Made by a program: the position numbers and the translations under genes. Below are positions 42,656 through 51,465 of a DNA stretch of 55,979 nt, one piece after another. The notes below the pieces were generated by a model. It ran no database searches, was not told the DNA's origin, and saw nothing but the letters and a program-made list of their open reading frames with translations. Source of the DNA: Candidatus Omnitrophota bacterium (GTDB lineage: Bacteria; Hinthialibacterota; Hinthialibacteria; Hinthialibacterales; Hinthialibacteraceae); the NCBI GenBank assembly GCA_003598175.1, contig QZKN01000191.1, positions 1 to 55,979 of the forward strand, in the 5' to 3' direction. Each line of letters opens with the position of its first letter. Within the stretch, counting starts at the first letter, position 1.

Positions 42656-43611
42656 TAATAAATCGACCACTGGCCGATGGACGTTCCGCCAAGCGGCCGA
42701 TCGCTGGTAAATCGCATTTCCTGATAAAATTCAGGCTGTTCGGATGGAAAACCGTTCCATGAAAAATGGCTGAATTCGCCTTTGTCCCAATCCAGCCAGC
42801 TGAGGTTGAAACCGATCGGGTGCGTCGATTCAAACATCACGAAGGATCCGAAGGGGATACGAATTTCCATCGTGTAACCCTTATTGTCGGCGTCGAGTTT
42901 GGTTACGGTGTCGATAGTGCTGAGAAGTTCATACTCCAATGCGTCGCCATCGTTGTAATCGGCGCCGCTACGGAAAATTTCCTTGTATTGGTAGTAAAAA
43001 TTGTCGAATCGCAGGCCATAATCCTCTTCAGCCAGATTGGGATAATCGCGGCGCTGCAGGGCGTCATCAATTATAACATTGAATTGCAGGTCATTGACGG
43101 AATTCCCCTCCGGCTGCTGATCGAGATGCAATGGAAGTCGATCATTGTCGTTGTCCAACCACAGTTCGATGCCATCGTTGGTCCACCCAGTGCTGCTGCC
43201 GGTTAAATAACCGTTGGCATCGATGGTACCAGCTCGAGCATGATCGAAACCGATTTCATTGTCGCGGGCGATGTTGAGAAGATAAAACGCCTGGTTATCC
43301 CACCCGATGTAGGTGACGGCGTCGAAATCCGCCGGCCCCGAATAGACGTTGCCGGTGCCTTGATTGTCATACGCCGCCGTGCCTGCATTCAACACGAAGT
43401 GATCGCCCGTGGTTAAATCGCCGCGGGAATCTATAGCTGCGGGGGAACCAAAGCTGGAGATCGGCCAGTCGCTTTTATCTCCATCGATCACGATTTTGAT
43501 GGAAGCATCGAACTTTCGGCAATTGATGAATCGGTCTTGCGGACATACAGACAGCGGAAACAGACAGGCAGCCACAACGGCCACGCAGAAAATTGACGTT
43601 GCTTTTTTCAT
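42655..43611 (-). CDS. Exported CBM9-like protein
   Basis: 318 residues; the ATG at 43611 follows AAGGGGAG and starts a signal peptide (ATSIFCVAVVAACLFPLSVC). IVIDGDKSDWP, then FDAVTYIGWDNQAFYLLNIA and NDGIELWLDNDND, form the pattern of the family 9 carbohydrate-binding-like (DOMON-type) fold, with YTMEIRIPFGSF and IGFNLSWLDWDKG near the end. The last residues are SIGQWSIY. It is the first gene of the coupled three-gene cluster. Binding of a sugar is inferred from family only. Confidence 0.85.
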   Translation of the reverse strand: MKKATSIFCVAVVAACLFPLSVCPQDRFINCRKFDASIKIVIDGDKSDWPISSFGSPAAIDSRGDLTTGDHFVLNAGTAAYDNQGTGNVYSGPADFDAVTYIGWDNQAFYLLNIARDNEIGFDHARAGTIDANGYLTGSSTGWTNDGIELWLDNDNDRLPLHLDQQPEGNSVNDLQFNVIIDDALQRRDYPNLAEEDYGLRFDNFYYQYKEIFRSGADYNDGDALEYELLSTIDTVTKLDADNKGYTMEIRIPFGSFVMFESTHPIGFNLSWLDWDKGEFSHFSWNGFPSEQPEFYQEMRFTSDRPLGGTSIGQWSIY

Positions 43612-43899
43612 AGTTATCTCCCCTTCAGTCAATCATTATATCAAAATTCAATCCATTTTACGATTTTTTTTGATGGAAGTCAACAATGAATCTTGAATTT
43701 TATTCGTTGTTTTTTGAGAAAATCATGAATCGATTCTCATGAGTCAAATTTTATGTGGTTCTATTTCCCAATCCGAAAACAAGCGCCCAAAGTGATCCAG
43801 TTCATTGCTGGCGTCTTCCGTGGTTATCCTATCGTCCCTTATATCATTGATCCTTGATCTCAATCGCCTCCTTTTCGTCACCCCAATAAAGGAAACACT

Positions 43900-45201
43900 T
43901 CACGCTTTGCATTGAATCACGATCAGAGTGACGTCGTCGTGAAGGGGAGCGTTGCCGCGGAACGCGTCCAGTTCGCGAAGAATGCTTTGCCCGATGGTTT
44001 GAGCGGAGGTTTTGGACGTGGAACGGATAACTTCCTGAAAGGCCTCGAGGGAATACGGTTCCCTGTCTTCATTCAACATTTCGGTAATGCCATCTGTGTA
44101 CAGAAGAAGAACATCCGCTTTTTCAAAAGAAACACATTTCAGGTCAAAATCGTTTTCGTCCACCATACGTAGGGGAAAACCTTGATCATTCCATAACTCA
44201 TCAAGCGTTCCGGTTTTGTGGCGAAGGAGAATGGGGGGAATATGGCCGGCGGAGCAGTAAGAAAGGGTGGAGAGGCGCGGATCTAAAATTCCGAAAAAAA
44301 GGGTGATGTAATATTGAATGGAAATATGCTGATGAATTTGATTGTTGGCTTCCACCAGAATGCGAACCGGATCCTGGGTATGCGCAAGTAGATTGTGAAT
44401 AATCATTTTCGTCATGGCGACAATGACGGCGGCGGCGGCTCCATGTCCGCTGACGTCGCCGATGATTACGGCCAGACGTCCGTCATTGAGCGGAATGAAA
44501 TCATAATAATCGCCGCCCGCTCGCGTGGAGGGACAATAATAGGTGTAATAATCATACTGATCGGCAAGGGGGTAAACCGTCGGCAGGAGAAGTTTCTGTA
44601 CCTCGCCCACGGATTGCAATTCCTTGTCCAATTCCTGATTGATCCGCTGATTTTCCTGATACAACTCGACTTTGTGAATGGCGAGAGTCGACTCCCGCGC
44701 ATAGGTGGCGAGCAACTGAACGTCCATTGCAGAAAAACGATCCTCATCGAAATGCTCCACAACCAACACGCCGAGCGATTTTTGCGTATCGTTCAGCGAA
44801 ACGATGATGGATTCGGTGGGATAAGCGCCTTCGCTTCCTTCCAAATATTGCAAACGGCAAATGGCCGGCAGCCACGAAATTTCCTCGCCGTTCGCAAAGG
44901 AAAGCAGTTTTTGAGGCGTATTGTGTTGCATCACTTCGTAAAAAACGGATTGTTCGTCGGAAAATGCAATAGTCTCGATGATTTTGGGGAACGAATAACC
45001 GTGCGAGTACCGGACGGCAAACGCGTTATGCTTTGCATCATACGCAACGAAACAGCAGGCGGCTGCCGGTTTGACCAACTGCGCCGCCCGCATGACCAGC
45101 GTGTTTAAAAGAGAGGATAATGTCGTTTCGCGATGCAGCGCGGTAACAAAAGAATGAAAACGCGTCAGCGTATTTAAGAGGAGAGGATTCGTATCCGGCA
45201 T
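43900..45201 (-). CDS. GAF-SpoIIE (PP2C-type) phosphatase, RsbU-like
   Basis: 433 residues. A GAF sensor domain occupies about 10-170 (LVMRAAQLVKPAAACCFVAY, then SLGVLVVEHFDEDRFSAMDV), a coiled-coil linker about 175-205, and a SpoIIE/PP2C phosphatase domain 210-430. Metal-binding aspartates are present in AGGDYYDF, IGDVSGHGAAAA, LLYTDGITEML and LHDDVTLIVI. Such enzymes dephosphorylate anti-sigma antagonists in partner-switch pathways. No STAS or anti-sigma gene is adjacent, so the partners are elsewhere. It is divergent from the gene at 45435. Confidence 0.94.
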   Translation of the reverse strand: MPDTNPLLLNTLTRFHSFVTALHRETTLSSLLNTLVMRAAQLVKPAAACCFVAYDAKHNAFAVRYSHGYSFPKIIETIAFSDEQSVFYEVMQHNTPQKLLSFANGEEISWLPAICRLQYLEGSEGAYPTESIIVSLNDTQKSLGVLVVEHFDEDRFSAMDVQLLATYARESTLAIHKVELYQENQRINQELDKELQSVGEVQKLLLPTVYPLADQYDYYTYYCPSTRAGGDYYDFIPLNDGRLAVIIGDVSGHGAAAAVIVAMTKMIIHNLLAHTQDPVRILVEANNQIHQHISIQYYITLFFGILDPRLSTLSYCSAGHIPPILLRHKTGTLDELWNDQGFPLRMVDENDFDLKCVSFEKADVLLLYTDGITEMLNEDREPYSLEAFQEVIRSTSKTSAQTIGQSILRELDAFRGNAPLHDDVTLIVIQCKA

Positions 45202-45434
45202 TAACGCTCAACTCAATCCTGATTTGCATTTGACAATTCGATCGAACAGGTATTACTCTGCCATAAGGAACCTATATCCGTCAAGGAATAGCGCTTCCGT
45301 TTGGCGCTTGGATGGCTATGATTTTACCACCGTTTTTTTGTCTGCACAGTAAAATAGTCGCGACATGTTGCGAATCACATAGCGAGGGTAGAGTTCCATC
45401 GAATACACAAGATATTAAATGATGAATCGAGAGC

Positions 45435-47312
45435 ATGATGATGAATACTACGTTTTTGGATGCGGTGCGAGAACGAGTGCTTCTCGCCGACGGCGCCATG
45501 GGAACCGAACTATATTCGCGAGGATTTTTCGTCAATCGCTGTTACGACGAACTGAATCTCTCCAATCCGGAATCCGTTAAGGAAATTCTGGAACAATATG
45601 CGGGATCCGGCGCGGAAATACTGACCACCAACACGTTCGGAAGCAATCGGATTCACCTCGCATCGTATGGACTGGCGGAACGAACGGAAGAAATCAATCG
45701 CAAAGGCGTCGAACTGGCAAGACAAGCAGCGGGACAGAACCTGTTTGTAGCCGGCTCCATCGGTCCGATCCCCACTTTTTCCAGTCTGCACAAGGAAAAA
45801 GAAGCCATTCTGGATTCATTTCGCGAACAAGCGACGTATTTGCTCGAATCGGGAGTCGATTTATTATTGTTAGAAACATTCCCGTCGCTGGAACAATTGG
45901 AATTGGCATTCAAAGGCAGCCGGCAAGCCTGCGAGGTGTCCATAAAGATGGATGTCTCTTCATTTCCCATCATTCCCTCCATCTCGCTTTCCGTTTTTTC
46001 CGGCGAAAATCCGATTTCCCATGCGCATGTGGTGCAATCGGTCCGAAGTTGGGGCGCCAGGTTTCTCGGATTGAATTGCGGCGGAGGACCGCCGGAAATG
46101 CTCGAAGAACTGCCTCTCATCATCGGCGAGGCCGGAGACGAATTGAAAGTATCCGTCATGCCCAACGCCGGGTTGCCGAAAATCGTGGAAGGCCGGACAT
46201 TATATATGGCCTCGCCGGAATACATGGCGGAATATACGCGGCGATTCGTTCAAAAAGGCGCAGCCATCGTCGGCGGTTGCTGCGGAACCACGCCGCGCAT
46301 GATCAAAGAAATGTGCTCGTTTCTCCGGTCGGTACAACCCGGACGAGCCATCAGTATTCGCGCCGTCGATACGAAAGATGAAATCGAAGTGATGCAACCG
46401 ATTCCGATAAAAGAGAGATCCGGTTTCGGAAGAATTATCGGCGAAAAATTTGCAATTTCGGTTGAGTTGGATCCGCCAAAAGGGATCAACGCCGAAAAAT
46501 CGGTCGAAGGAGCGAAGTTTTTATATGAGCACGGCATCGACGCCGTGAATATTGCCGACGGCCCCCGCGCGACCGGACGCATGTCGCCCACGGCGTTGGC
46601 GCTTTTGGTCAAGCAACAAGCGCCGATCGAAACCATCATTCATATTTGCGCCCGCGACCGAAATTTATTGGCGTTACAAATGGACATGATCAGCGCCAAT
46701 GCGTTGGATTTGCACAATCTGATGCTGATCACTGGCGATCCGCCGAAAATGGGGCTCTATCCTGATTCGACTGCCGTCTTCGATTTGGACGCAATCGGCC
46801 TGGTTCGCTGTGCGAATCTGCTCAATCAAGGCTTGGATTTTGCCCACCGGCCGCTGAGGGACCAAACCTCTTTCGTCATCGGCGTCGGCTGCAATCCGGC
46901 GGCGGCTGATCTCGATCTGGAGGTGCGCCGATATGAGCAAAAGGTGAATGCCGGCGCGGAATATGTCTTTTCCCAACCGATTTACGATCCGGAATTGTTG
47001 GATACGTTTCTCCAATGTATCGCCCCGATTCGTCCCATCCCCTTTTTTGTTGGAATTCTCCCTCTAGCCAGTTATAAAAACGCGGAATTCCTGCACAACG
47101 AGGTTCCCGGAATGCAGGTGCCGAACGAAATCCGCGAACGGATGCGGTTGGCCCCCACAAAAGAAGCGCAACGGGAGGAAGGAATCAACATTGCGGCGGA
47201 AGCATTGCGGGAAGCCGCGCGGAATCCGCGGGTGAAAGGCGCGTACATTTTTCCGCCATTCGGCCGTTACGCCAGTATTTTGGATGTGTTGGAAAAAGCA
47301 GGAATCCGGTAG
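45435..47312 (+). CDS. Bifunctional homocysteine S-methyltransferase / methylenetetrahydrofolate reductase
   Basis: 625 residues. The N-terminal homocysteine methyltransferase barrel (1-300) has LLADGAMGTELYSRG, ILTTNTFGSNR and zinc ligands in GLNCGGGPPEM and GGCCGTTP. The C-terminal methylenetetrahydrofolate reductase barrel (~320-625) has ISVELDPPKGINAEK, NALDLHNLMLITGDPPKMG and AEYVFSQPIYDPEL. This fusion is known in other bacteria (YitJ/BhmT-MetF type) and feeds methionine synthesis. Three consecutive ATG codons leave the exact start open. No SAM or cobalamin riboswitch is seen upstream. Confidence 0.95.
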   Translation: MMMNTTFLDAVRERVLLADGAMGTELYSRGFFVNRCYDELNLSNPESVKEILEQYAGSGAEILTTNTFGSNRIHLASYGLAERTEEINRKGVELARQAAGQNLFVAGSIGPIPTFSSLHKEKEAILDSFREQATYLLESGVDLLLLETFPSLEQLELAFKGSRQACEVSIKMDVSSFPIIPSISLSVFSGENPISHAHVVQSVRSWGARFLGLNCGGGPPEMLEELPLIIGEAGDELKVSVMPNAGLPKIVEGRTLYMASPEYMAEYTRRFVQKGAAIVGGCCGTTPRMIKEMCSFLRSVQPGRAISIRAVDTKDEIEVMQPIPIKERSGFGRIIGEKFAISVELDPPKGINAEKSVEGAKFLYEHGIDAVNIADGPRATGRMSPTALALLVKQQAPIETIIHICARDRNLLALQMDMISANALDLHNLMLITGDPPKMGLYPDSTAVFDLDAIGLVRCANLLNQGLDFAHRPLRDQTSFVIGVGCNPAAADLDLEVRRYEQKVNAGAEYVFSQPIYDPELLDTFLQCIAPIRPIPFFVGILPLASYKNAEFLHNEVPGMQVPNEIRERMRLAPTKEAQREEGINIAAEALREAARNPRVKGAYIFPPFGRYASILDVLEKAGIR

Positions 47313-47383
47313 TCTCAAAATCGCATAACGGTTGAGTTCCGTTCCTTTCATGGCCTGCGTCTTGCACGTAGAATCGAGTCATC

Positions 47384-49021
47384 ATGGAACGAATTGAAAT
47401 TTTAGGCGTACAAATCGACAACATAACGGGCGACGAAGCGCTCGACCGCATACGCCGGATGATTGTAAGCGGCCGGCCGCACCAAATTATCACTCCCGCT
47501 ATCGAGCAGGTCATCTGCGCCCGCCGCGACGCCGAATTCAATCGCGTACTGGCGGAAGCCGATTTGGTCGTTCCCGACGGAATGCAGGTCATTTTTGCCT
47601 CACGTTTGCATAAAACCCCACTCAAAGAGCGAATAACCGGCGTGGATTTGGTGCCCAAAATCTGCCAATTGGCCGCCGCGGAAGGCCATTCCGTTTTTTT
47701 TCTCGGCGGCGAAGAAGGCGTCGCCGATCAAACCGCGCACACATTGAAATATCGATTTCCCGAACTAAAAATTGCGGGAGCCTACTGCCCGCCCTATAAA
47801 TTCGAAGAGAATCCGGAAGAGGAAGCGAAAACCATCCATGCCGTTCAGGCGGCCAAACCGGACGTGCTATTCGTCGCCTTCGGCGCGCCGCGCCAGGAAA
47901 AATGGATTCATCGCCGAAAAAATGACCTGCGCGTCCCGGTCATGATCGGCGTCGGTGGAGCGTTCAACTTCATCATCGGGCGTGAAAAACGCGCTCCGCA
48001 GTGGATCCAGAATTTGGGAATGGAGGGATTGTATCGCCTGTTCCAACGGCCGCGCGGTCTCTGGAAACGGATCATCCTGAATGCGCCCTATTTTTTTCTG
48101 CTGTTATTCGACCGTCTGTCTTACCGTACCCAAAAGCGGATTGCTTTATTGACTCGTCCGCTTTTGCTTGGGATTGTCGATGCGATCCTGGCGCCCATGC
48201 TTTTTCTGTTTTCGTACTGGCTGTATTTTCGCAGTGGATTATTCGCGAACACGGAAGATCCGTTCCCAACCATTTCCTCGTTGTTGGATATGCCGGCCTA
48301 TAGCGATTTATTGATTTTTGTTTCGCTGCTGGCCGTTCCGGCCATGTGGATCAACCGGCTTTATGAGCGCGACAAATATTTGACGCTCGATCTGTTGTCA
48401 GCCAGGATTGTAAAAGCGTCGATAACGGCGGTGTTGTTGTTGATTGCTTTCCAATTTGTATTTAAGGAAATCTTCAAGGAATATCTTCGCGGGTATTCCC
48501 GCGTGGTTTTTGGTTTTTACGGTCTGGTGTTCATGATCGTGTTGTTTGTCTGGCGATGGTTGTTTTACCAATTCGAACATCTGCTGCATCGCCGGCGCAT
48601 CATTCTCGATCGCATCGTGATCGTCGGAACCAACCGCACGGCAATGGAAATCGGCGCCGCGATGAAACAACATCCTGAAATCGGTTTCGATCCATTAGGT
48701 TTTATTTCGACAAGCGGCAACGATACAGCGCCGGCCGGCGAGATTCCACCGCTGGGGAATCTCTCCGACCTCGAACGGCTGCTTCCGGCGAGAAAAGTGG
48801 ACGAAGTGCTCATCGCCGATCCCGCCATAGCGCTCGATGATCTTTATTCCATCGTGAATTTATGCAGAAAAAACCGGCTGCGATTGAGTATCGTCCCCAC
48901 CATTCACGAATTATTGGGCGTTCATTCCGAAATCAAGCGTTTGGGCAACTATCGCGTCATCACGGTCAAGCCGGATCGCGACGTTCAAACCGCGATATCC
49001 ACTGTCCGGGAGCGCCGGTAA
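47384..49021 (+). CDS. WecG/TagA/CpsF glycosyltransferase fused to PNPT membrane/nucleotide-binding half
   Basis: 545 residues. Residues 1-245 are a GT26 enzyme: VQIDNITGDEALDRI, ADLVVPDGMQVIFASRLHKT, FFLGGEEGVADQ, VAFGAPRQEKWIHR and GVGGAFNFIIGREKRAPQWI. Residues ~260-410 hold four to five membrane helices. Residues ~410-545 are a Rossmann-like CoA_binding_3 domain (DRIVIVGTNRTAMEIGAAMK) as in polyprenyl glycosylphosphotransferases. The C-terminal sugar-phosphate transferase domain that normally follows is absent: the protein stops after VITVKPDRDVQTAI. The next gene starts inside its stop (TAATG). Confidence 0.88.
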   Translation: MERIEILGVQIDNITGDEALDRIRRMIVSGRPHQIITPAIEQVICARRDAEFNRVLAEADLVVPDGMQVIFASRLHKTPLKERITGVDLVPKICQLAAAEGHSVFFLGGEEGVADQTAHTLKYRFPELKIAGAYCPPYKFEENPEEEAKTIHAVQAAKPDVLFVAFGAPRQEKWIHRRKNDLRVPVMIGVGGAFNFIIGREKRAPQWIQNLGMEGLYRLFQRPRGLWKRIILNAPYFFLLLFDRLSYRTQKRIALLTRPLLLGIVDAILAPMLFLFSYWLYFRSGLFANTEDPFPTISSLLDMPAYSDLLIFVSLLAVPAMWINRLYERDKYLTLDLLSARIVKASITAVLLLIAFQFVFKEIFKEYLRGYSRVVFGFYGLVFMIVLFVWRWLFYQFEHLLHRRRIILDRIVIVGTNRTAMEIGAAMKQHPEIGFDPLGFISTSGNDTAPAGEIPPLGNLSDLERLLPARKVDEVLIADPAIALDDLYSIVNLCRKNRLRLSIVPTIHELLGVHSEIKRLGNYRVITVKPDRDVQTAISTVRERR

Positions 49022-50001
49022 TGGATATTTCCGTTCAACATTCATCCTTGCTTTTGCGAGATCATGATTCGTCATTTTGGGAGAACATGCTGCGGCGACG
49101 GAATCAATATTCGTTTTATCAAACGCCGCAATGGTCAGAGATTCTGACGCGCGTGCTGCCCGATTGCACTCCCGAACACCGCTATTTTACGTTTTCGGAT
49201 GGAAGCGAAGCCATCCTCCCGCTTTTTGCATCGAAAAAACTGCTTTTCACACGAAAATCGGATTCCCTGCCGTGGAATACGTACGGCGGGTTGATCGGCG
49301 ACGCCGCAATTTCCATCCATCATCTGTATGCGGCCGCTCGTCATCTGGTATCGTTGCGCAAACCGGTTTTCGATGTCATCCTCAATCCCTTCGATCCCCT
49401 GAATCTCGTTCATTGCAAATCCTATCCCTCTTTCAGGATTTTTAAAAACACCACCCGCATTTTACCGCTGGATAGGCCGTTCGAACGGATTTGGGAAGAA
49501 CGGTTTCATAAAGGAACTCGCAGAGATATTCGTCAGACGCGAAATAAAGGCGTCATAACTCGCTGGAACAATCGTCCGGACGGCGTCGAAACGATAAAGA
49601 GGCTTTATCGACATGCCTGCGACGAATGGCAGGGAACCTCCACCTATCCGCTGTCGTTTTTCGATGCGCTCACGGAGGTTCCCGGTGACCTGGTCCGCAT
49701 ATGGATTGCCGAACACGATCATCGTCCCGTTGCCGGCGCGGTTGTTGCCTATGGAAAAGGAGAAGTGCAATATATGGCGGCCGCGCGGGATTCCGGGGTA
49801 TCGAAAATTAACGCAAGCAAACTACTGTTGAGCGACATCATCGAAGATGCCGGTGAAAGAGGTTTTGCCTCATTGAATTTCGGAGCGAGCGCGGGATTGA
49901 AAGGCGTGGATCACTTGAAAGAAGTATTCGGCGGTGAAGAAACAGCCTATTTAAAAATCAGATTTCTCCATCCCCTCGTCCGCTTCCTCCCACGGCAGTG
50001 A
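49021..50001 (+). CDS. FemAB-like GNAT-fold protein of a polysaccharide or surface cluster
   Basis: 326 residues; the ATG at 49021 overlaps the upstream stop. YSFYQTPQWSEILTRV is the FemAB-type opening, RFHKGTRRDIRQTRNKG the middle motif, and RPVAGAVVAYGKGEVQYMAA plus ASLNFGASAGLKGVDHLKEV the second GNAT half. Relatives transfer amino acids or acyl groups to peptidoglycan or to exported polysaccharides. Coupling to the GT26 fusion points to surface-glycan modification (inferred). Its 3' end overlaps the convergent gene by 51 bp. Confidence 0.85.
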   Translation: MDISVQHSSLLLRDHDSSFWENMLRRRNQYSFYQTPQWSEILTRVLPDCTPEHRYFTFSDGSEAILPLFASKKLLFTRKSDSLPWNTYGGLIGDAAISIHHLYAAARHLVSLRKPVFDVILNPFDPLNLVHCKSYPSFRIFKNTTRILPLDRPFERIWEERFHKGTRRDIRQTRNKGVITRWNNRPDGVETIKRLYRHACDEWQGTSTYPLSFFDALTEVPGDLVRIWIAEHDHRPVAGAVVAYGKGEVQYMAAARDSGVSKINASKLLLSDIIEDAGERGFASLNFGASAGLKGVDHLKEVFGGEETAYLKIRFLHPLVRFLPRQ

Positions 50002-50502
50002 TAAGGGCTTCTCGGCAATGGCAAGCGCTTGGGGTCGGTTCTCTTCGGTAATGCCCAGCCAATCCGGGTGGTAGGTTTTTGTCCGAATGCGGTAAACCAG
50101 ATCGATAAAATTCCGTTTTGCCTGCATGGATCCGGGGCTGCCTAGCACGCGGATGATTTCACTCGTGGCCATTTCATCGAACAGCCGGGCGGAAAACAAG
50201 ACATTGACCGGCTCATCCATCGAATACCGTTTCACCATGCCGGCGAGCGTTCCTTCCGATTCCGGATCCAAATCCAGGGATTTCATTTCCGTGACGAATT
50301 CGGTATACCGTTTCCATCGTTGGTATTTATACGTCACCACGATGATAGTAGTGACTAGTAAAATGATTCCGACCAATATTTGAAACATTAAAGTCGGATC
50401 GACTTCGGTTGCTTTCCACAGATTGGGCAAGGCGTCCTGGGCAAGAAGGGTCGGAGAATCGAACGTAAGGAAATGGGAGGGATCGAACCATGGATTCATC
50501 AT
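49951..50502 (-). CDS. Single-pass membrane protein, function unknown
   Basis: 183 residues. One membrane helix (MFQILVGIILLVTTIIVVTY) near residue 40 is followed by a cytoplasmic helical part, LDLDPESEGTLAGMVKRYSM and ARLFDEMATSEIIRVLG. That segment resembles the N-terminal region of membrane PilZ proteins, but a PilZ domain is missing. The last 17 codons overlap the FemAB-like gene on the other strand. Confidence 0.7.
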   Translation of the reverse strand: MMNPWFDPSHFLTFDSPTLLAQDALPNLWKATEVDPTLMFQILVGIILLVTTIIVVTYKYQRWKRYTEFVTEMKSLDLDPESEGTLAGMVKRYSMDEPVNVLFSARLFDEMATSEIIRVLGSPGSMQAKRNFIDLVYRIRTKTYHPDWLGITEENRPQALAIAEKPLSLPWEEADEGMEKSDF

Positions 50503-50607
50503 TTATTCCTATCGTATAAACGGCGATACAATGCTTATCCGAAGATCAATTATTATCGTCCCCCAACTTGAAAACATAACCGGATGTTTAAAAACGAAAG
50601 AGTACAG

Positions 50608-50634
50608 CCTTTTTCGGCAGTATTCCGAAAAAGG
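50608..50634. terminator. Perfect hairpin downstream of rph
   Basis: CCTTTTTCGG and CCGAAAAAGG form a perfect 10-bp stem with a 7-base loop (CAGTATT). It lies 65 bp past the rph stop on the minus strand and before the start of the next gene, where a terminator for uvrA-rph would be expected. No uridine run follows directly. Confidence 0.5.
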
Positions 50635-50699
50635 AATGCATCCGATGACTCATGTTACTATTGTACATATCCATTGAAAAGGTGGAAGTGAAAAAGCGG

Positions 50700-51443
50700 T
50701 TATGGATTTGCCATGATCGGGATGTTCAATATTTCTTTTTGCGCCGCCAGAATCCGCTTGATCCCTTCATCCGCCAGTGACAGCATTTGTTGGAGCTGTT
50801 CCATGCCGAATGTGGCATGTTCCGCGGTCCCTTGAATCTCGACGAACTGACCCGATTCCGTCTTGACCACAGTCAAATCGACGTCGGCGATACTGTCTTC
50901 ACTATAATCCAGATCCAAACAAAGATCGCCGTCCACCAGGCCGACGCTGACGGCGGAAATCAGGCTGCTCAACGGCCATTCGCGTATGATTCCATTTTCT
51001 TTTAAGAAAGTCAGAGCGTCATACAGCGCCACCGCCGCGCCGGAAATCGAAGTGGTTCGGGTTCCGCCATCCGCCTGAATCACGTCGCAATCGATGTAAA
51101 TCGTTCGTTCCCCCAATTTGGCCAGATCGGTGACGCTACGCAAGGAACGGCCGATCAGCCGTTGAATTTCCTGTGAACGGCCGCTGCGCGCCCGTTCCCG
51201 CGTAATGCGCTGGATGGTGGACTTCGGCAGCAAGGAATATTCGGCCGTAATCCATCCCTGTCCCGATCCCACTAAAAAGGGAGGAACGCGATCTTCCACC
51301 GAGGCGGCGCAGAGCACCCGCGTGCGCCCGCAGCTGACCAGGCAGGAGCCTTCGGCAAAATCCAGATAGCGCCGCTCAAATTTAACCTTTCGTAATTCAT
51401 CGAATTTTCTTCCACCGGTGCGTTGTGATTCCGGTCCATTCAT
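50700..51443 (-). CDS. rph: Ribonuclease PH
   Basis: Phosphate-dependent 3' exoribonuclease that trims tRNA precursors. The ATG at 51443 gives 247 residues, the family length; longer in-frame starts overlap uvrA and are unlikely. GRKFDELRKVKFERRYLDFA, GSCLVSCGRTRVLCAASVED, RSGRSQEIQRLIGRSLRSV and DCDVIQADGGTRTTSISGA are diagnostic. GGGAGG lies upstream. It follows uvrA by 22 bp and is probably co-transcribed. Confidence 0.98.
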   Translation of the reverse strand: MNGPESQRTGGRKFDELRKVKFERRYLDFAEGSCLVSCGRTRVLCAASVEDRVPPFLVGSGQGWITAEYSLLPKSTIQRITRERARSGRSQEIQRLIGRSLRSVTDLAKLGERTIYIDCDVIQADGGTRTTSISGAAVALYDALTFLKENGIIREWPLSSLISAVSVGLVDGDLCLDLDYSEDSIADVDLTVVKTESGQFVEIQGTAEHATFGMEQLQQMLSLADEGIKRILAAQKEILNIPIMANP

Positions 51444-51465
51444 GTGATGTCGGTCCTCCCTATCC

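Noticed and set aside
45202..45434. SAM or cobalamin riboswitch before the methionine-pathway gene
   Set aside because: None of the conserved stems or boxes are visible.
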